Notes: generated by a model from the letters alone, not told the origin. A stretch of DNA of 64,000 nt from CAG-217 sp963638105 (GCA_963638105.1 CAVHPP010000003.1:59230-123229); one strand, 5' to 3'; shown: positions 34,570 to 44,193, counted from the stretch's first letter. Numbers and translations are program-made.

Positions 34570-36933
34570 ATGTTAAAAGAAGCACTGCGTGCCCGCACGG
34601 CGGGTACGGCCAAAGAGAAGCAGATTTTTATTTTCGGTCACTGCCGACTGACGGTACTGACGCCGCGACTGATCCGGGTGGAGCACTGCCCCGACGGCGC
34701 ATTTGAAGACCGGGCCAGCACTGCCGTGTGGTTCCGGGCCTTTGATGTGCCGCCGTGCAAGGCGACACTGCACCGGGGAACGATCACCCTAACCACACCG
34801 GAGATCACCCTCACCGTGGGTGCCCATACCGGCACGCCGCAGACGGTAACTTTCTCAGACGGCAAAACGGCGGACTGCCTAAACTTCGGCAACCTGCACG
34901 GCACCTGCCGCACCTTGGACGCCACCTTTGGGCCGGTGCCCTTGCAGGACGGCCTGGTGTCCCGGGACGGGGTAAGCCTCTTAGACGACAGCCGCAGCTT
35001 TTTACTGGACGCAGACGGCCGTTTCTGCCCCCGCAAAAGAAAGGGCAAAGATGTGTATGTGTTTGCCTACGGCCACGACTACCGGGCGGCGGTACAGGAT
35101 TTTTATAAAATCAGCGGATCGGTGCCCCTGATCCCCCGGTTTGCCCTGGGCGTGTGGTGGAGCCGCTACCACGCCTACACCCAGGAGGAATACCTGGGGC
35201 TGATAAAGCGCTTTGCGGCGGAAAATGTGCCGCTGACGGTAGCCACCGTGGATATGGACTGGCACTGGACGGACCCCAACAAACGCTTTGGCACCCACTA
35301 TAAGGGCAAAGACGGCTGGACAGGCTATTCCTGGAATACGGAACTGTTTCCGGACTACAAGGCTTTTTTGCGGGATCTGCACCAAATGGGGCTGCACACC
35401 ACCGTCAACCTGCACCCGGCGGACGGGGTGCGCGCCTTTGAGAATCCGTACCCGGCCATGGCTAAGGCGATGGGACTGGACCCGAAAGCCAAGCAGGATA
35501 TTCCGTTCCGGTGCGGCAGCGACACCTTTTGGAACGCCTACTTTGATGTGCTCCACAAGCCCTACGAAAAAGAGGGCGTGGACTTTTGGTGGCTGGACTG
35601 GCAGCAGGGCAAAAAAAGCGATGTGCCCGGGCTGGACCCGCTGGTGGCGCTGAACCACTACCATTATTTAGATAACGCAGAGAACGGTCAGTTGCCGCTG
35701 ATCCTGTCCCGATACAGCGGCCCCGGCGCCCACCGCTATCCCCTGGGCTTTTCCGGTGACACCGCCCAAAACTGGCGGGTGCTGCACTTTCAGCCCTACT
35801 TTACGGCTACGGCAGCCAATGTGGGCTACACCTGGTGGAGCCACGACATCGGCGGCCACCACTTGGGCGAGCGCAACGACGAGCTGTACCTGCGCTGGCT
35901 GCAATTGGGGGTATTCAGCCCCATTCTGCGGCTGCACTCCACCTCCAATGACCTGATGGGCAAGGAGCCTTGGCGCTATCGGCCGGATGTGTGCGCCGCT
36001 GCCAAGGACTGGCTGCGCCTGCGCCATCGGCTGATTCCTTACCTTTATACCATGGACGCCCGCACTCACCGGGAGGGACTGGCTCTGTGCGAGCCGCTCT
36101 ACTATGCCTACCCGGAAGCGGAGGAAGCCTACGACAAAGCCTACCGCAACGGCTATCTGTTTGGCAGCCGGCTGTTGGTGTACCCCATTACCTCTCCGCA
36201 AAAAAAGCAGCTGGGCATGGGCGCTGTGGACGCCTGGATCCCGCCGGGACGGTGGACGGATCTGTTCACCGGCGCAGTCTACACCGGTCCCCTGTGCCTG
36301 ACCCTTCACCGGGAATTGACAGAAATGCCGGTGCTGGCCAAGGCCGGAGCCATCCTACCGCTAAGCGACGACCCGGGCAACACCGGCGGCAACCCGACGG
36401 CGCTGACCCTGTGGCTCTATGCCGGAGACGGCGACTTTACCTTATATGAGGACAACGGCCAAACGGATTTTGACACCCACAAGGCCGAGACCCAAATCAC
36501 CCAGCAGCTGCAAGGCAGCGCGCTGACGGTGACCGTGGCACCCACTGCCGGCGACTGCACCGTGCTGCCGGAAAAGCGACAGCTAACCTTGGTATTCAAG
36601 GATCTGGAGCCGTCCGTCCTCACCTGCGCAGAAGCGGAAGTGACCCAAAACGCCGCAGGCGAAGCCACCGTGATCCTTACCGACTATGACCCTACTGTGG
36701 GGGCACAGCTGCACCTGCAAGGGGCTGCCTACCGCAAGGCGGCACCGGTCAAGGATCGGGTACTGAAGATCTTTTGTCGCTGGCAGGGCAGCAATGTGCA
36801 CAAAACCGACTGCTACCGTTTGTTCAAAATCGCCAAAACCAAGGAGGAACTACGCCGGGCGCTGAAGCGCACCTGCCTGCCGGGCACCGTGCGCCGGGCG
36901 GTAGAAGAAGCCCTCTTGCAAACGGACGCATAA
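34570..36933 (+). CDS. GH31 family alpha-glycosidase, intracellular
   Basis: A 787-aa enzyme without a signal peptide. The N-terminal beta-sandwich (to about 185) leads into the GH31 barrel with ALGVWWSRYHAYTQEEY, and TVDMDWHWTD. The nucleophile D343 lies in WWLDWQQG and the acid/base D397 in GFSGDT. The chloride- and substrate-loop SHDIGGHH follows. The proximal and distal (DUF5110-like) beta domains end near 720. A basic tail of about 60 residues (DRVLKIFCRWQGSN...) has no obvious match. The WLDWQQG form is frequent in bacterial alpha-glucosidases or alpha-xylosidases. The exact linkage is not decided by sequence. AGGGGGA precedes the ATG. Confidence 0.92.
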   Translation: MLKEALRARTAGTAKEKQIFIFGHCRLTVLTPRLIRVEHCPDGAFEDRASTAVWFRAFDVPPCKATLHRGTITLTTPEITLTVGAHTGTPQTVTFSDGKTADCLNFGNLHGTCRTLDATFGPVPLQDGLVSRDGVSLLDDSRSFLLDADGRFCPRKRKGKDVYVFAYGHDYRAAVQDFYKISGSVPLIPRFALGVWWSRYHAYTQEEYLGLIKRFAAENVPLTVATVDMDWHWTDPNKRFGTHYKGKDGWTGYSWNTELFPDYKAFLRDLHQMGLHTTVNLHPADGVRAFENPYPAMAKAMGLDPKAKQDIPFRCGSDTFWNAYFDVLHKPYEKEGVDFWWLDWQQGKKSDVPGLDPLVALNHYHYLDNAENGQLPLILSRYSGPGAHRYPLGFSGDTAQNWRVLHFQPYFTATAANVGYTWWSHDIGGHHLGERNDELYLRWLQLGVFSPILRLHSTSNDLMGKEPWRYRPDVCAAAKDWLRLRHRLIPYLYTMDARTHREGLALCEPLYYAYPEAEEAYDKAYRNGYLFGSRLLVYPITSPQKKQLGMGAVDAWIPPGRWTDLFTGAVYTGPLCLTLHRELTEMPVLAKAGAILPLSDDPGNTGGNPTALTLWLYAGDGDFTLYEDNGQTDFDTHKAETQITQQLQGSALTVTVAPTAGDCTVLPEKRQLTLVFKDLEPSVLTCAEAEVTQNAAGEATVILTDYDPTVGAQLHLQGAAYRKAAPVKDRVLKIFCRWQGSNVHKTDCYRLFKIAKTKEELRRALKRTCLPGTVRRAVEEALLQTDA

Positions 36934-36983
36934 TCGTGTAAAATGGTACGGCAAATCAACGAGAGGGCGGCAGACATCTGCCG
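36916..36983 (+). promoter_or_regulatory. promoter and leader hairpin of the NSS transporter gene
   Basis: TTGCAA (36916-36921), 17 bp, TAAAAT (36939-36944) overlap the end of the GH31 gene. A perfect CGGCAG-ACAT-CTGCCG hairpin (36968-36983) separates the ribosome binding site GAGAGGG (36961-36967) from the ATG. Confidence 0.65.
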
Positions 36984-36986
36984 AAA

Positions 36987-38360
36987 ATGAAAATTATGGA
37001 ACAACGCGAACAACTGGGCAGCCGCCTGGGCTTTATTCTGCTAAGCGCCGGGTGCGCCATCGGCATTGGCAATGTGTGGAAATTCCCATACATGGTGGGA
37101 CAATACGGCGGCGGTGCCTTTGTACTGATCTATCTGTTTTTCTTAGTGATCCTGGGCATACCGGTGATGACCATGGAATTTGCCATGGGTCGCGCCGGTC
37201 AGCGCAGCCCTGCCCGGCTGTACCAGCAGCTGGAGCCGAAAGGCAGCAAGTGGCACCTGCACGGCTATGTTGCCATGGCCGGCAATTATATTCTGATGAT
37301 GTTTTACACCAGCGTGGCCGGGTGGATGCTGGACTACTTTGTCCGCACCGCCGGCGGCCGGTTCGTAGGCGCAGACACCGACGGTGTGGCGGCGCAATTC
37401 AGTCAAATGCTAAGCGACCCGCTGCGTATGACCCTGTTTATGGGTATTGTGGTGGTCATGGGCTTCTTGGTGTGCTCCTTTAGCCTGCAAAAGGGACTGG
37501 AACGCATCACCAAGTGGATGATGCTGGCGCTGCTGGTAATTATGGTGGTGCTGGCCGTCAACAGCGTGTGCACCGCCGGGGGCAGCCAGGGGCTGCGCTT
37601 TTACCTGGTGCCGGATCTGGCGCGGATGAAGAAAGTGGGCATCGGCAATGTGGTAGCCGGGGCCATGAACCAGGCGTTCTTTACCCTGAGCCTGGGCATC
37701 GGCGCTATGGCCATCTTTGGCAGCTATATCGGCAAAGAGCGAGCACTGATGGGCGAGTCTGCCCGGGTGGCGGCGCTGGACACGCTGGTGGCCTTGTGCT
37801 CCGGACTGATCATCTTCCCCGCCTGCTTTGCCTACGGCGTGCAGCCGGACAGCGGTCCCAGCCTGATCTTCATTACCCTGCCCAATATCTTTAACCACAT
37901 GCCCCTGGGGCGCGTATGGGGCAGCCTGTTTTTTGTGTTTATGAGCTTTGCCGCCTTTTCCACCGTGCTGGGCGTGTTTGAGAACATTGTGTCCTGCACC
38001 ATGGATCTGTCCGGCTGGAGCCGCAAAAAAGCCTGCCTGTTCAACGGCATTCTCATGCTCCTGCTGAGTATGCCCTGCGTATTCGGGTTCAATGTGCTCT
38101 CCAAATTCCAGCCTTTAGGTCCGGGCACCGGCGTGCTGGATCTGGAGGACTTTGTGGTGAGCAATCTGCTGCTGCCGCTGGGCTCTCTCATCTTTATTTT
38201 CTTCTGCACCTCCCGCTACGGCTGGGGCTGGAAGAACTTTACCAAAGAGGCCAACACCGGCAAGGGACTGAAAGTGCAGCGCTGGATGCGTGGCTATATG
38301 TGCTATGTGCTGCCGGTACTGGTGGCCGTAATCCTGGTGCTGGGGCTGATCCGCCACTAA
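36987..38360 (+). CDS. sodium:neurotransmitter-symporter (NSS) family amino-acid transporter
   Basis: A 457-aa, 11-12 helix sodium-coupled transporter. The first helix has the family motif GSRLGFILLSAGCAIGIGNVWKFPYM in broken form (AGCAIGIGNVWKFPY), whose GIGN and NVWKFP residues bind Na+ and substrate. The NQAFFTLSLGIGAM segment in helix 6 also binds substrate and sodium. Bacterial relatives (MhsT, LeuT, TnaT) carry hydrophobic amino acids. Start 36987 is ambiguous with 36996. The ribosome binding site is 19 nt away linearly, but a hairpin brings it close. A terminator follows at 38401. Confidence 0.92.
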   Translation: MKIMEQREQLGSRLGFILLSAGCAIGIGNVWKFPYMVGQYGGGAFVLIYLFFLVILGIPVMTMEFAMGRAGQRSPARLYQQLEPKGSKWHLHGYVAMAGNYILMMFYTSVAGWMLDYFVRTAGGRFVGADTDGVAAQFSQMLSDPLRMTLFMGIVVVMGFLVCSFSLQKGLERITKWMMLALLVIMVVLAVNSVCTAGGSQGLRFYLVPDLARMKKVGIGNVVAGAMNQAFFTLSLGIGAMAIFGSYIGKERALMGESARVAALDTLVALCSGLIIFPACFAYGVQPDSGPSLIFITLPNIFNHMPLGRVWGSLFFVFMSFAAFSTVLGVFENIVSCTMDLSGWSRKKACLFNGILMLLLSMPCVFGFNVLSKFQPLGPGTGVLDLEDFVVSNLLLPLGSLIFIFFCTSRYGWGWKNFTKEANTGKGLKVQRWMRGYMCYVLPVLVAVILVLGLIRH

Positions 38361-38400
38361 TTAAACGACAGTCACACCAAGTTGTCGCATAAATACAGTC

Positions 38401-38449
38401 AAAAAGCCTTTTGTGCAATAAAAGTTGCAAAAAAGGCTTTCTTTTTTAC
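38401..38449 (+). terminator. terminator after the NSS gene
   Basis: AAAGCCTTTTGTGCAA pairs with TTGCAAAAAAGGCTTT around a TAAAAG loop, followed by a T-run. Confidence 0.9.
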
Positions 38450-38528
38450 CCGGGATAGGATACTCTATATCTTAGGATCGTGTTGCCAAAAATCGAAAAC
38501 GCAACCGGAACATATAGGGGGAAGCAAT

Positions 38529-39974
38529 ATGGAAGAAAAGAAGTATATCGGCCGCCGGGAACAAACCGGCTTTTTGGTAGGGCTCAGCGGCCAAAATATG
38601 GTGTATTCCTTAATCGGGGCGTCGTTCTTTACTTATTTTATGACGGATATTGCCCTGTTCCCGGCACTGGTGGTCAGCGTGCTGCTGATCGTAATGAAAG
38701 TGTGGGACGGGGTCAACGATCCCATTGTCGGCTCCTTTATTGATAAGCACACCTTCAAAAACGGCGAAAAGCTGCGGCCGTTTTTGCGCTACACCCCGCT
38801 GCCGGTAGGGATCTTTACCGTGCTGCTGTTTGTGGTGTTCTCTACCAAAGAAGAGCTGTTGTGGCTGCGGGTCAGCTACTTTGTGATTATGTATATTTGT
38901 TGGGATCTGGCATATACGGTACAGGATGTGTCCATCTGGGGCATTACAGCCGCCGTATCGCCCAATTCCAATGAACGGGACCGGTTCGTCCAGTGGGCGC
39001 GCACCATCGGCTCCTGCATATATGGCGCATTCAGCACCGTCATTCCTATGGCGCTGGAGATGATAGCCAACGCCACCGGGGCAAGTATGGCGCTGATGGC
39101 ACTGGTGTTTGCCCTGATCTTCGGGCTGGGCGGCTCCATGCTCAGCTACCGCTGCTACGCGGCACAGGAGCGGATCCATGTGGTGCAGGAGGTGCAGCAG
39201 CAAAGCCTGTGGGAGAGCTTTTCCCTGCTGTTTAAGAACAAAATGCTGCTGCTTGTGACCCTGGCCAACCTGCTGGGTGCCCTGGGCTTTGGCGCCAATT
39301 TGGTGACCTACTTCTTTAAGTACGAGATTGCCGCAGACTTTTTGGGCGAGAACAGCCTGATCGGCGCCCTGGGGCTGTCTACCATCTATTACATTTTGAC
39401 CGGGCTGCCGGGCTTTTTAGGTATGCTGGTGGCAGATAAGATCAAAAAATGGTGCCACGGCTATGTAAACGCCCTGATCGTGATGCAGGCCTGCAATATT
39501 TTAGCCCGCATTGCCGCGTACTTTATCGGCTTTGAAGGCAAAAATTTGTGGTTCGCCATGGTGGTGATTGGTTTGGGCGGTATTCCCCTGGGTGCCTCCT
39601 CCATTGCCCAAACCGCCATCTTCTGCGACAGCATCGACTACATGGAGTGGAAAACCGGCAAACGCACCGAGGGCATCACTTTCTCCATGCAGACCTCGTT
39701 TACAAAGATTTCCAGCGGAATTACCGCCGGGCTGGCGACTCTGGCGCTGCACCTGCTGCACTACAAGCCCATTGAAGGGGCGTCCACCTACCTGGGCACG
39801 CAAGCGGCCGCCTTTGACCGCTGGATCTGGCCGCTGGTGATCCTGACCCCGGCCATTGCCAGTCTGCTGTATATTGTCCCGCTGCTGTTTATCCGCTACA
39901 CCCCCGCCCAGCGGGCGCAGGTGGAGCAGGAACTAAAAGCCCGCCGGGCAAAGGCCGACAGCCAAAATACTTAA
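38529..39974 (+). CDS. GPH-family glycoside/hexuronide:cation symporter
   Basis: A 481-aa, 12-helix carrier of the MelB/XylP/YicJ group. The N-terminus carries MKVWDGVNDPIVGSFIDKH, the family's WD..NDP motif whose Asp residues couple the cation. FLRYTPLPVG and YTVQDVSIWG follow. Late in the protein is the conserved CDSIDYMEWKTGKRTEG loop. Substrates of relatives are galactosides, xylosides or glucuronides. The neighbouring GH31 and GH95 genes suggest oligosaccharides. ATG at 38529 has AGGGGGAAG upstream. A strong terminator follows. Confidence 0.92.
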   Translation: MEEKKYIGRREQTGFLVGLSGQNMVYSLIGASFFTYFMTDIALFPALVVSVLLIVMKVWDGVNDPIVGSFIDKHTFKNGEKLRPFLRYTPLPVGIFTVLLFVVFSTKEELLWLRVSYFVIMYICWDLAYTVQDVSIWGITAAVSPNSNERDRFVQWARTIGSCIYGAFSTVIPMALEMIANATGASMALMALVFALIFGLGGSMLSYRCYAAQERIHVVQEVQQQSLWESFSLLFKNKMLLLVTLANLLGALGFGANLVTYFFKYEIAADFLGENSLIGALGLSTIYYILTGLPGFLGMLVADKIKKWCHGYVNALIVMQACNILARIAAYFIGFEGKNLWFAMVVIGLGGIPLGASSIAQTAIFCDSIDYMEWKTGKRTEGITFSMQTSFTKISSGITAGLATLALHLLHYKPIEGASTYLGTQAAAFDRWIWPLVILTPAIASLLYIVPLLFIRYTPAQRAQVEQELKARRAKADSQNT

Positions 39975-39981
39975 TACACAC

Positions 39982-40020
39982 AAAAAGGGCACGCAGTTTG
40001 CACTGCGTGCCCTTTTTGTT
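39982..40020. terminator. terminator between convergent GPH and GH95 genes
   Basis: Perfect 16-bp stem AAAAAGGGCACGCAGT with its complement and a TTGC loop, symmetrical A and T runs. Confidence 0.95.
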
Positions 40021-40065
40021 TTTGCCTATTTACAGAGTCGTGTTGGCAGTAACAACCGCCCGGTG

Positions 40066-42744
40066 TCAATTCCCCAGGGTGAACTGTACTTCCACCGGCT
40101 TACCGGCCTTGCAGTGCAGGGTGCGTACCGTTTGGCCGCAGCGCACCGTCAGCGTGCGGTCCACATCGGCGGTGAGCACCGCCTGCACCGTACCGGCCCC
40201 CAGATCCCATTGCAGCCGGGTAACAGTGGCCCGGTTGCGGGTCTTTAGTCCGGTGAGGGTGCCTCGGTCAAATCCGCTCTCCGGCAGCGCCGGCAGCAGT
40301 TCGATCTCATCGTCATTGGAGTACACCAGCGCCTCGTGCACAATGCCCAAATAGCCGATGGCAAAGTCCGTACAGTAGCAGCTGCCCCGGTCATAGTCAT
40401 GGTTGGTCATCAGGGAGTCGTACCGGATCTTGTGGTTCATCAAATTCACCAGTGCGTCCGTCAAGGCGGCACGGTCTTGCAGCCGGGCAGCGATCAGGCT
40501 GCGGTGTACCAGGGCGTGGGATGCCTCATTCTCGCTTTCCCGGTTCTCTACCGCCTGCTTGCAGGCAGCGGTCAGCCGTGCATTGCCCCGGGTCTCCATC
40601 AGCGGCCAGGCGCAATACAGATGGCTCAGGTGCCGGTGCTCGTTATTCTCCTCAAACGCAGTGGTGGCCCATTCCTTCAGCGCCCCGGTATCGTCATACA
40701 GATACGGCGGCAGGTTCGCTTCCAACTGCTTCCACCGATTTTGGTCCGCGCCGGGAGCCACATCGTTCATCACGGCAAGCAGCATTTCCATATTATCCCG
40801 GCAAGCAGCAATGTCAATGGCGCAGTTGGCGTCTGACGGGCTGGCGTAATTATCGGGATTATTCTCCGGCGAATAGCTGGGCACAATGCAGTAACTTTCG
40901 CCCTTGCCCAGCGCCGTCTTTCCCTTTTCATAATGAATGGAGCCGTCCGCCGCCGTATAATATTCCGGGGTCAGCAGCTGCGCCCAGTAGTTGGCGGCCT
41001 TGGTCAGCAGCGGGTAGAGAATATCCTCCTCCAACCGCAGATAGCCCCGCTTCTCCATAGCTGCCACCTGGGCATCGGTCAGATCCTTTTCCGTTACAGA
41101 CAGCACAGAACGCAGCGCCTGCAAGTCAAATTCGTCACTCAAAGGGATCTGTATATTGCCGTAGCTTTGCAGCGTCTCATACAGCGGGCGCAGCATCCAG
41201 GATGCCCCGGCGTTCCAGTACCGGAAGGGGTAGGGATAGCAGGTCTCCGTCAGCACCGCCTTGTCCCCGTCCGTATTCACCGGCGCCTGAATGGCGTCTG
41301 TAAAGCCGTGAGTGGCTCGGGCGTTCTCCTCCCAATCCGGCATCTGGCGCAGCAGGAAGTACACATAGCCTTGGGGGCCGCGACTCATATTGGAGCTGTT
41401 CAGCGCCGCCGTTTGCAGGTTCACATTGGCGTCCATGGTGTACTTACTGCCCCAGCCGGTGTTCCACTCCCCGGTCCACATACCGTAAAGCCGCCCGGTA
41501 GAATACCCGGCGCAGCACAAGGCTGCGTACCGCCCGGCATAGTAAGTACGCTGGGCCAGCGCCGCGTTGATCTCTTTCTTGCCCTTTTGGGCTTTCAGCA
41601 GCGCCTCGTTGGACTGGGTATTCTCATCACACAGGGTCAGGGTCACCGCGTCAAATTGGGGTCGGTACACCTTCAAATGCGCCGCCAGCGCCGCGTCATA
41701 ATCAAAGGCACCGTCGGTGCTGTACCGGGCGGCCACCTTCTCCAGCTGCGCGCGCAGATCTGCCAGCAGCGGATACTCCGTCTGCCCGGCAAAGTCCGAT
41801 AGTTTGCCCATCTCCAGGGTGTAGTCGCTAACGGTCAGCAGCACCAGCCCGGCAGCGCCGGTAATGCGCACCCCGGTATTGTCGCCAACAAACTGGCTCT
41901 CCTTGGTTCGCTTGTCCAGCGTCACCCGCTCCCGTGTGCCGCCCACCGGCAGCACATAGGTCAAAGTGGCATAGCCGCCGTTCTTGCGCTCGCTGTTCTC
42001 ATAATCCGGGTAATGGGCAATCAGACCCAGGGCGCTGCCGTCGTCGGCGGTGACCTTTTTATATTGCAGGTCCACCTCTTCACTTTTGCCAAAGTTGGCC
42101 AGGGTGGACAGATCGTCATAGCTGAGCGTCAGATCCAGCGCCGTACCTGCCGTGGACGGATCCAGCCGGGTGATCACCACGCCGTCCGCCATGGAGGTGA
42201 TGGAGCGGCGCAGCCAGGTGCCGTTCTTGTCCGTATAGCGCACGCCCACCTGGCCGGTGGCGTAATCGGTGTAGCGCACATAATCCCGGGCATGCGACTT
42301 AGTCTGCGCCAACCGTAATTGGCCGCCCGGGTGATACCGGTACACATCGTCATAACTGGCGTTGTCTGTAATATCCTGCCCTTTAATGATCTGCCGGCGC
42401 ACCGTCTCCAGCTCATTTGCCGTGTCCGGGCAGGTGCGGGCGTTTTTGTTAGGCAGCAGGAAGTGCATATTTTGGAAAATAAAGGTATCGCTGTACGGGT
42501 CGCCGCTGGTGACGAACCCTTGCAGTCCGTTGCCGGAGACCATGCCCTGCCGCCAGCTGTTTGTCTTGTTGGTCTTATTGTCCTTCAGCGATGTATAGGT
42601 GCTGCTGTAACTGACCTTTTGCAGGTCGTCAAACAGGTCTGTTACCACCGCTGTGTCCGTTTGCCCGGCGCAGGCAGCCAGCGAGGCCAGCAGCCCTGCC
42701 GTCAGCAGCAGGCACAGGCATTTTTTCAGTATAGTTTTCATCAT
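40066..42744 (-). CDS. GH95 family lipoprotein (alpha-L-fucosidase/galactosidase-like)
   Basis: An 892-aa surface lipoprotein. The signal peptide ends in the lipobox LAAC with C25. The N-terminal beta-sandwich contains NSWRQGMVSGNGLQGF. The alpha/alpha barrel carries GEWNTGWGSKYTMDANVNLQTA, corresponding to the paired Asn of GH95, and EENNEHRHLSHLYCAWP, the best-known family signature. Family enzymes invert alpha-1,2-L-fucosides or L-galactosides. The catalytic Glu cannot be placed with certainty from sequence alone. A lipid anchor suggests host-glycan or xyloglucan fucose release at the cell surface. The start at 42744 follows GAGGGGGAAC, a second ATG being directly adjacent. Confidence 0.88.
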   Translation of the reverse strand: MMKTILKKCLCLLLTAGLLASLAACAGQTDTAVVTDLFDDLQKVSYSSTYTSLKDNKTNKTNSWRQGMVSGNGLQGFVTSGDPYSDTFIFQNMHFLLPNKNARTCPDTANELETVRRQIIKGQDITDNASYDDVYRYHPGGQLRLAQTKSHARDYVRYTDYATGQVGVRYTDKNGTWLRRSITSMADGVVITRLDPSTAGTALDLTLSYDDLSTLANFGKSEEVDLQYKKVTADDGSALGLIAHYPDYENSERKNGGYATLTYVLPVGGTRERVTLDKRTKESQFVGDNTGVRITGAAGLVLLTVSDYTLEMGKLSDFAGQTEYPLLADLRAQLEKVAARYSTDGAFDYDAALAAHLKVYRPQFDAVTLTLCDENTQSNEALLKAQKGKKEINAALAQRTYYAGRYAALCCAGYSTGRLYGMWTGEWNTGWGSKYTMDANVNLQTAALNSSNMSRGPQGYVYFLLRQMPDWEENARATHGFTDAIQAPVNTDGDKAVLTETCYPYPFRYWNAGASWMLRPLYETLQSYGNIQIPLSDEFDLQALRSVLSVTEKDLTDAQVAAMEKRGYLRLEEDILYPLLTKAANYWAQLLTPEYYTAADGSIHYEKGKTALGKGESYCIVPSYSPENNPDNYASPSDANCAIDIAACRDNMEMLLAVMNDVAPGADQNRWKQLEANLPPYLYDDTGALKEWATTAFEENNEHRHLSHLYCAWPLMETRGNARLTAACKQAVENRESENEASHALVHRSLIAARLQDRAALTDALVNLMNHKIRYDSLMTNHDYDRGSCYCTDFAIGYLGIVHEALVYSNDDEIELLPALPESGFDRGTLTGLKTRNRATVTRLQWDLGAGTVQAVLTADVDRTLTVRCGQTVRTLHCKAGKPVEVQFTLGN

Positions 42745-42817
42745 TTTGTGTTCCCCCTCCCAGAGAGAATGCACTTTCTTTGCTTCTGCAAAAACGATTG
42801 AAGCACCTCTCATCCTC

Positions 42818-42847
42818 ATTATATCACAATCATATCCCTATACGCAA
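42818..42847 (-). promoter_or_regulatory. promoter of the GH95 gene
   Basis: Minus strand TTGCGT (42847-42842), 18 bp, TATAAT (42823-42818). The -35 abuts the terminator at 42848. Confidence 0.7.
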
Positions 42848-42881
42848 CAAAAAGCGCCCTGCTGCTGCAAGGCGCTTTTTG
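42848..42881. terminator. terminator of the small GH16-tail-like gene
   Basis: AAAAAGCGCC / GGCGCTTTTT with a 12-nt loop, usable in both directions. Confidence 0.9.
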
Positions 42882-42891
42882 CATATTGCTT

Positions 42892-43101
42892 TTAATCCAA
42901 ATCAAAGCTGACGGTAAAGTCACTGTCCGGCTGCACGGCGGACAGGTAATTCTCGTTTTGGTACACCTTTACATAGTCTACACAAAAGTCGTCTGCCGCT
43001 GCGTCATCATTGAACCGGCCGATCTTTTGGCCGTGAGGGCCCCAGCCGTCGCCGGCGGCGATCACCCGGTCAATCTGCGCCAAATATGCTTGCTTATCCA
43101 T
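42892..43101 (-). CDS. 69-residue protein resembling the end of a GH16 enzyme
   Basis: ATG at 43101 follows GGGGGAG at ideal spacing and a terminator follows the stop, so the gene is probably expressed. Its sequence contains CVDYVKVYQ, the typical last strand of GH16 beta-glucanases (usually VDYVRVYQ), followed by a short acidic tail. No catalytic ExDxxE motif, signal peptide or upstream remainder of such an enzyme is present in 43102-43230. It is either a decayed remnant given a new start or a small stand-alone carbohydrate-related protein. Both readings are inference. Confidence 0.6.
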   Translation of the reverse strand: MDKQAYLAQIDRVIAAGDGWGPHGQKIGRFNDDAAADDFCVDYVKVYQNENYLSAVQPDSDFTVSFDLD

Positions 43102-43230
43102 CTTGTTCTCCCCCTCGCGCCCCACCGGCGCTCTGTTCTACCTATAAATTATATACCCAAATCTCGGCGGGGGAAACCCACGATTCGGCACAAAGCATAC
43201 ATTTTTCGGAACACCCGCAAATTTATGTAG

Positions 43231-44067
43231 TCAAAACAGATCCTCTACCCCGTTTGACGCACGAAATGCGGTCAGCAAATCCCCATACCCGGCCATACGC
43301 TCCACCCGGGTCACGCTGCTGTCCACCATATTCACGGACCGTACCGCGCCCTGGGGCAGAACCATCACCTTGGCAATGCACAAAAAAACGGCAACGAACA
43401 GCACCGCCCAAAAGCGCAAGGCAAAGATACAAAAGCCCCGAAAACCGGCCGTCCAGTTACCCCGCCGCAGAGAAAAGCGGGCGCAAAGCATACCGTAAAG
43501 CAGCACACCGGTAACCATATCCTGCACCAGCCAAACCGCCTGTTTTCCATACGCCGCGGTCACGCCCCTGCCGTAAAGCAGCAGCGCCAGCCACACGCCG
43601 ACGGTGAGGATACCCATAAGAACCACCCTCACCCGGCTGCCCTTACCCACGACAGCAGTCAGTCCGGCACACCGGGCCGCCCACCAAAAGGCAAACAGCA
43701 AAAAGGCCAACTGCCCGCTCTGCCGCACCAAGTCAACCGGCAACAAAAAAGACCCGCCATAAATCAACAAGTCAAGAACCAATCTGGTCGCCAGCACGCC
43801 GCCTACGGTGCGCAGCCAGGGCTTGGCTCCAAAGGGCGCCACCGTTTTCGGTCCCAAGCTGATGCGGCAAATGCCTGCCAACAGCAGAGAGAACAGCACA
43901 TAATAAAGCAGGCGGGTCAGCAGCTGCCACACCCCGCCCGCTGCCGGCAGCTGCAACAGGCAGGTATTGTAGGGCTGCCAAATGGCATAAAATACCGATG
44001 CCGGCGCCAAAATCAATACGCATAAGATCACCCGGTACACGCCCGGTGCTTTTGACTGCTTATCCAT
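43231..44067 (-). CDS. polytopic membrane protein of unknown function
   Basis: A 278-aa protein with about seven hydrophobic segments, starting with VYRVILCVLILAPASVFYAI. A loop with GPKTVAPFGAKPWLRTV is the most distinctive stretch. The cytoplasmic or outside tail ends in NGVEDLF. I do not recognise a family. Start 44067 is chosen because AGAGGAAG is 5 nt upstream. The longer version from 44085 lacks a ribosome binding site. It is transcribed alone from its own promoter, divergently from the cobalamin riboswitch. Confidence 0.75.
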   Translation of the reverse strand: MDKQSKAPGVYRVILCVLILAPASVFYAIWQPYNTCLLQLPAAGGVWQLLTRLLYYVLFSLLLAGICRISLGPKTVAPFGAKPWLRTVGGVLATRLVLDLLIYGGSFLLPVDLVRQSGQLAFLLFAFWWAARCAGLTAVVGKGSRVRVVLMGILTVGVWLALLLYGRGVTAAYGKQAVWLVQDMVTGVLLYGMLCARFSLRRGNWTAGFRGFCIFALRFWAVLFVAVFLCIAKVMVLPQGAVRSVNMVDSSVTRVERMAGYGDLLTAFRASNGVEDLF

Positions 44068-44102
44068 TCGACTTCCTCTTTTCATTACTGAATCACAGGT
44101 TC

Positions 44103-44132
44103 AGTATAAACAAAAGCCGTCTGCCTTGTCAA
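44103..44132 (-). promoter_or_regulatory. promoter and dyad upstream of the unknown membrane gene
   Basis: Minus strand TTGACA (44132-44127), 18 bp, TATACT (44108-44103). A CTGAA-N7-TTCAG dyad (44088-44104) overlaps the start region and could be an operator. Confidence 0.65.
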
Positions 44133-44193
44133 CCCCCGCCCGCTTTGCCAATCTCCGGACTGCCACCTATCGAAAAACACCGGTAGATTAGCA

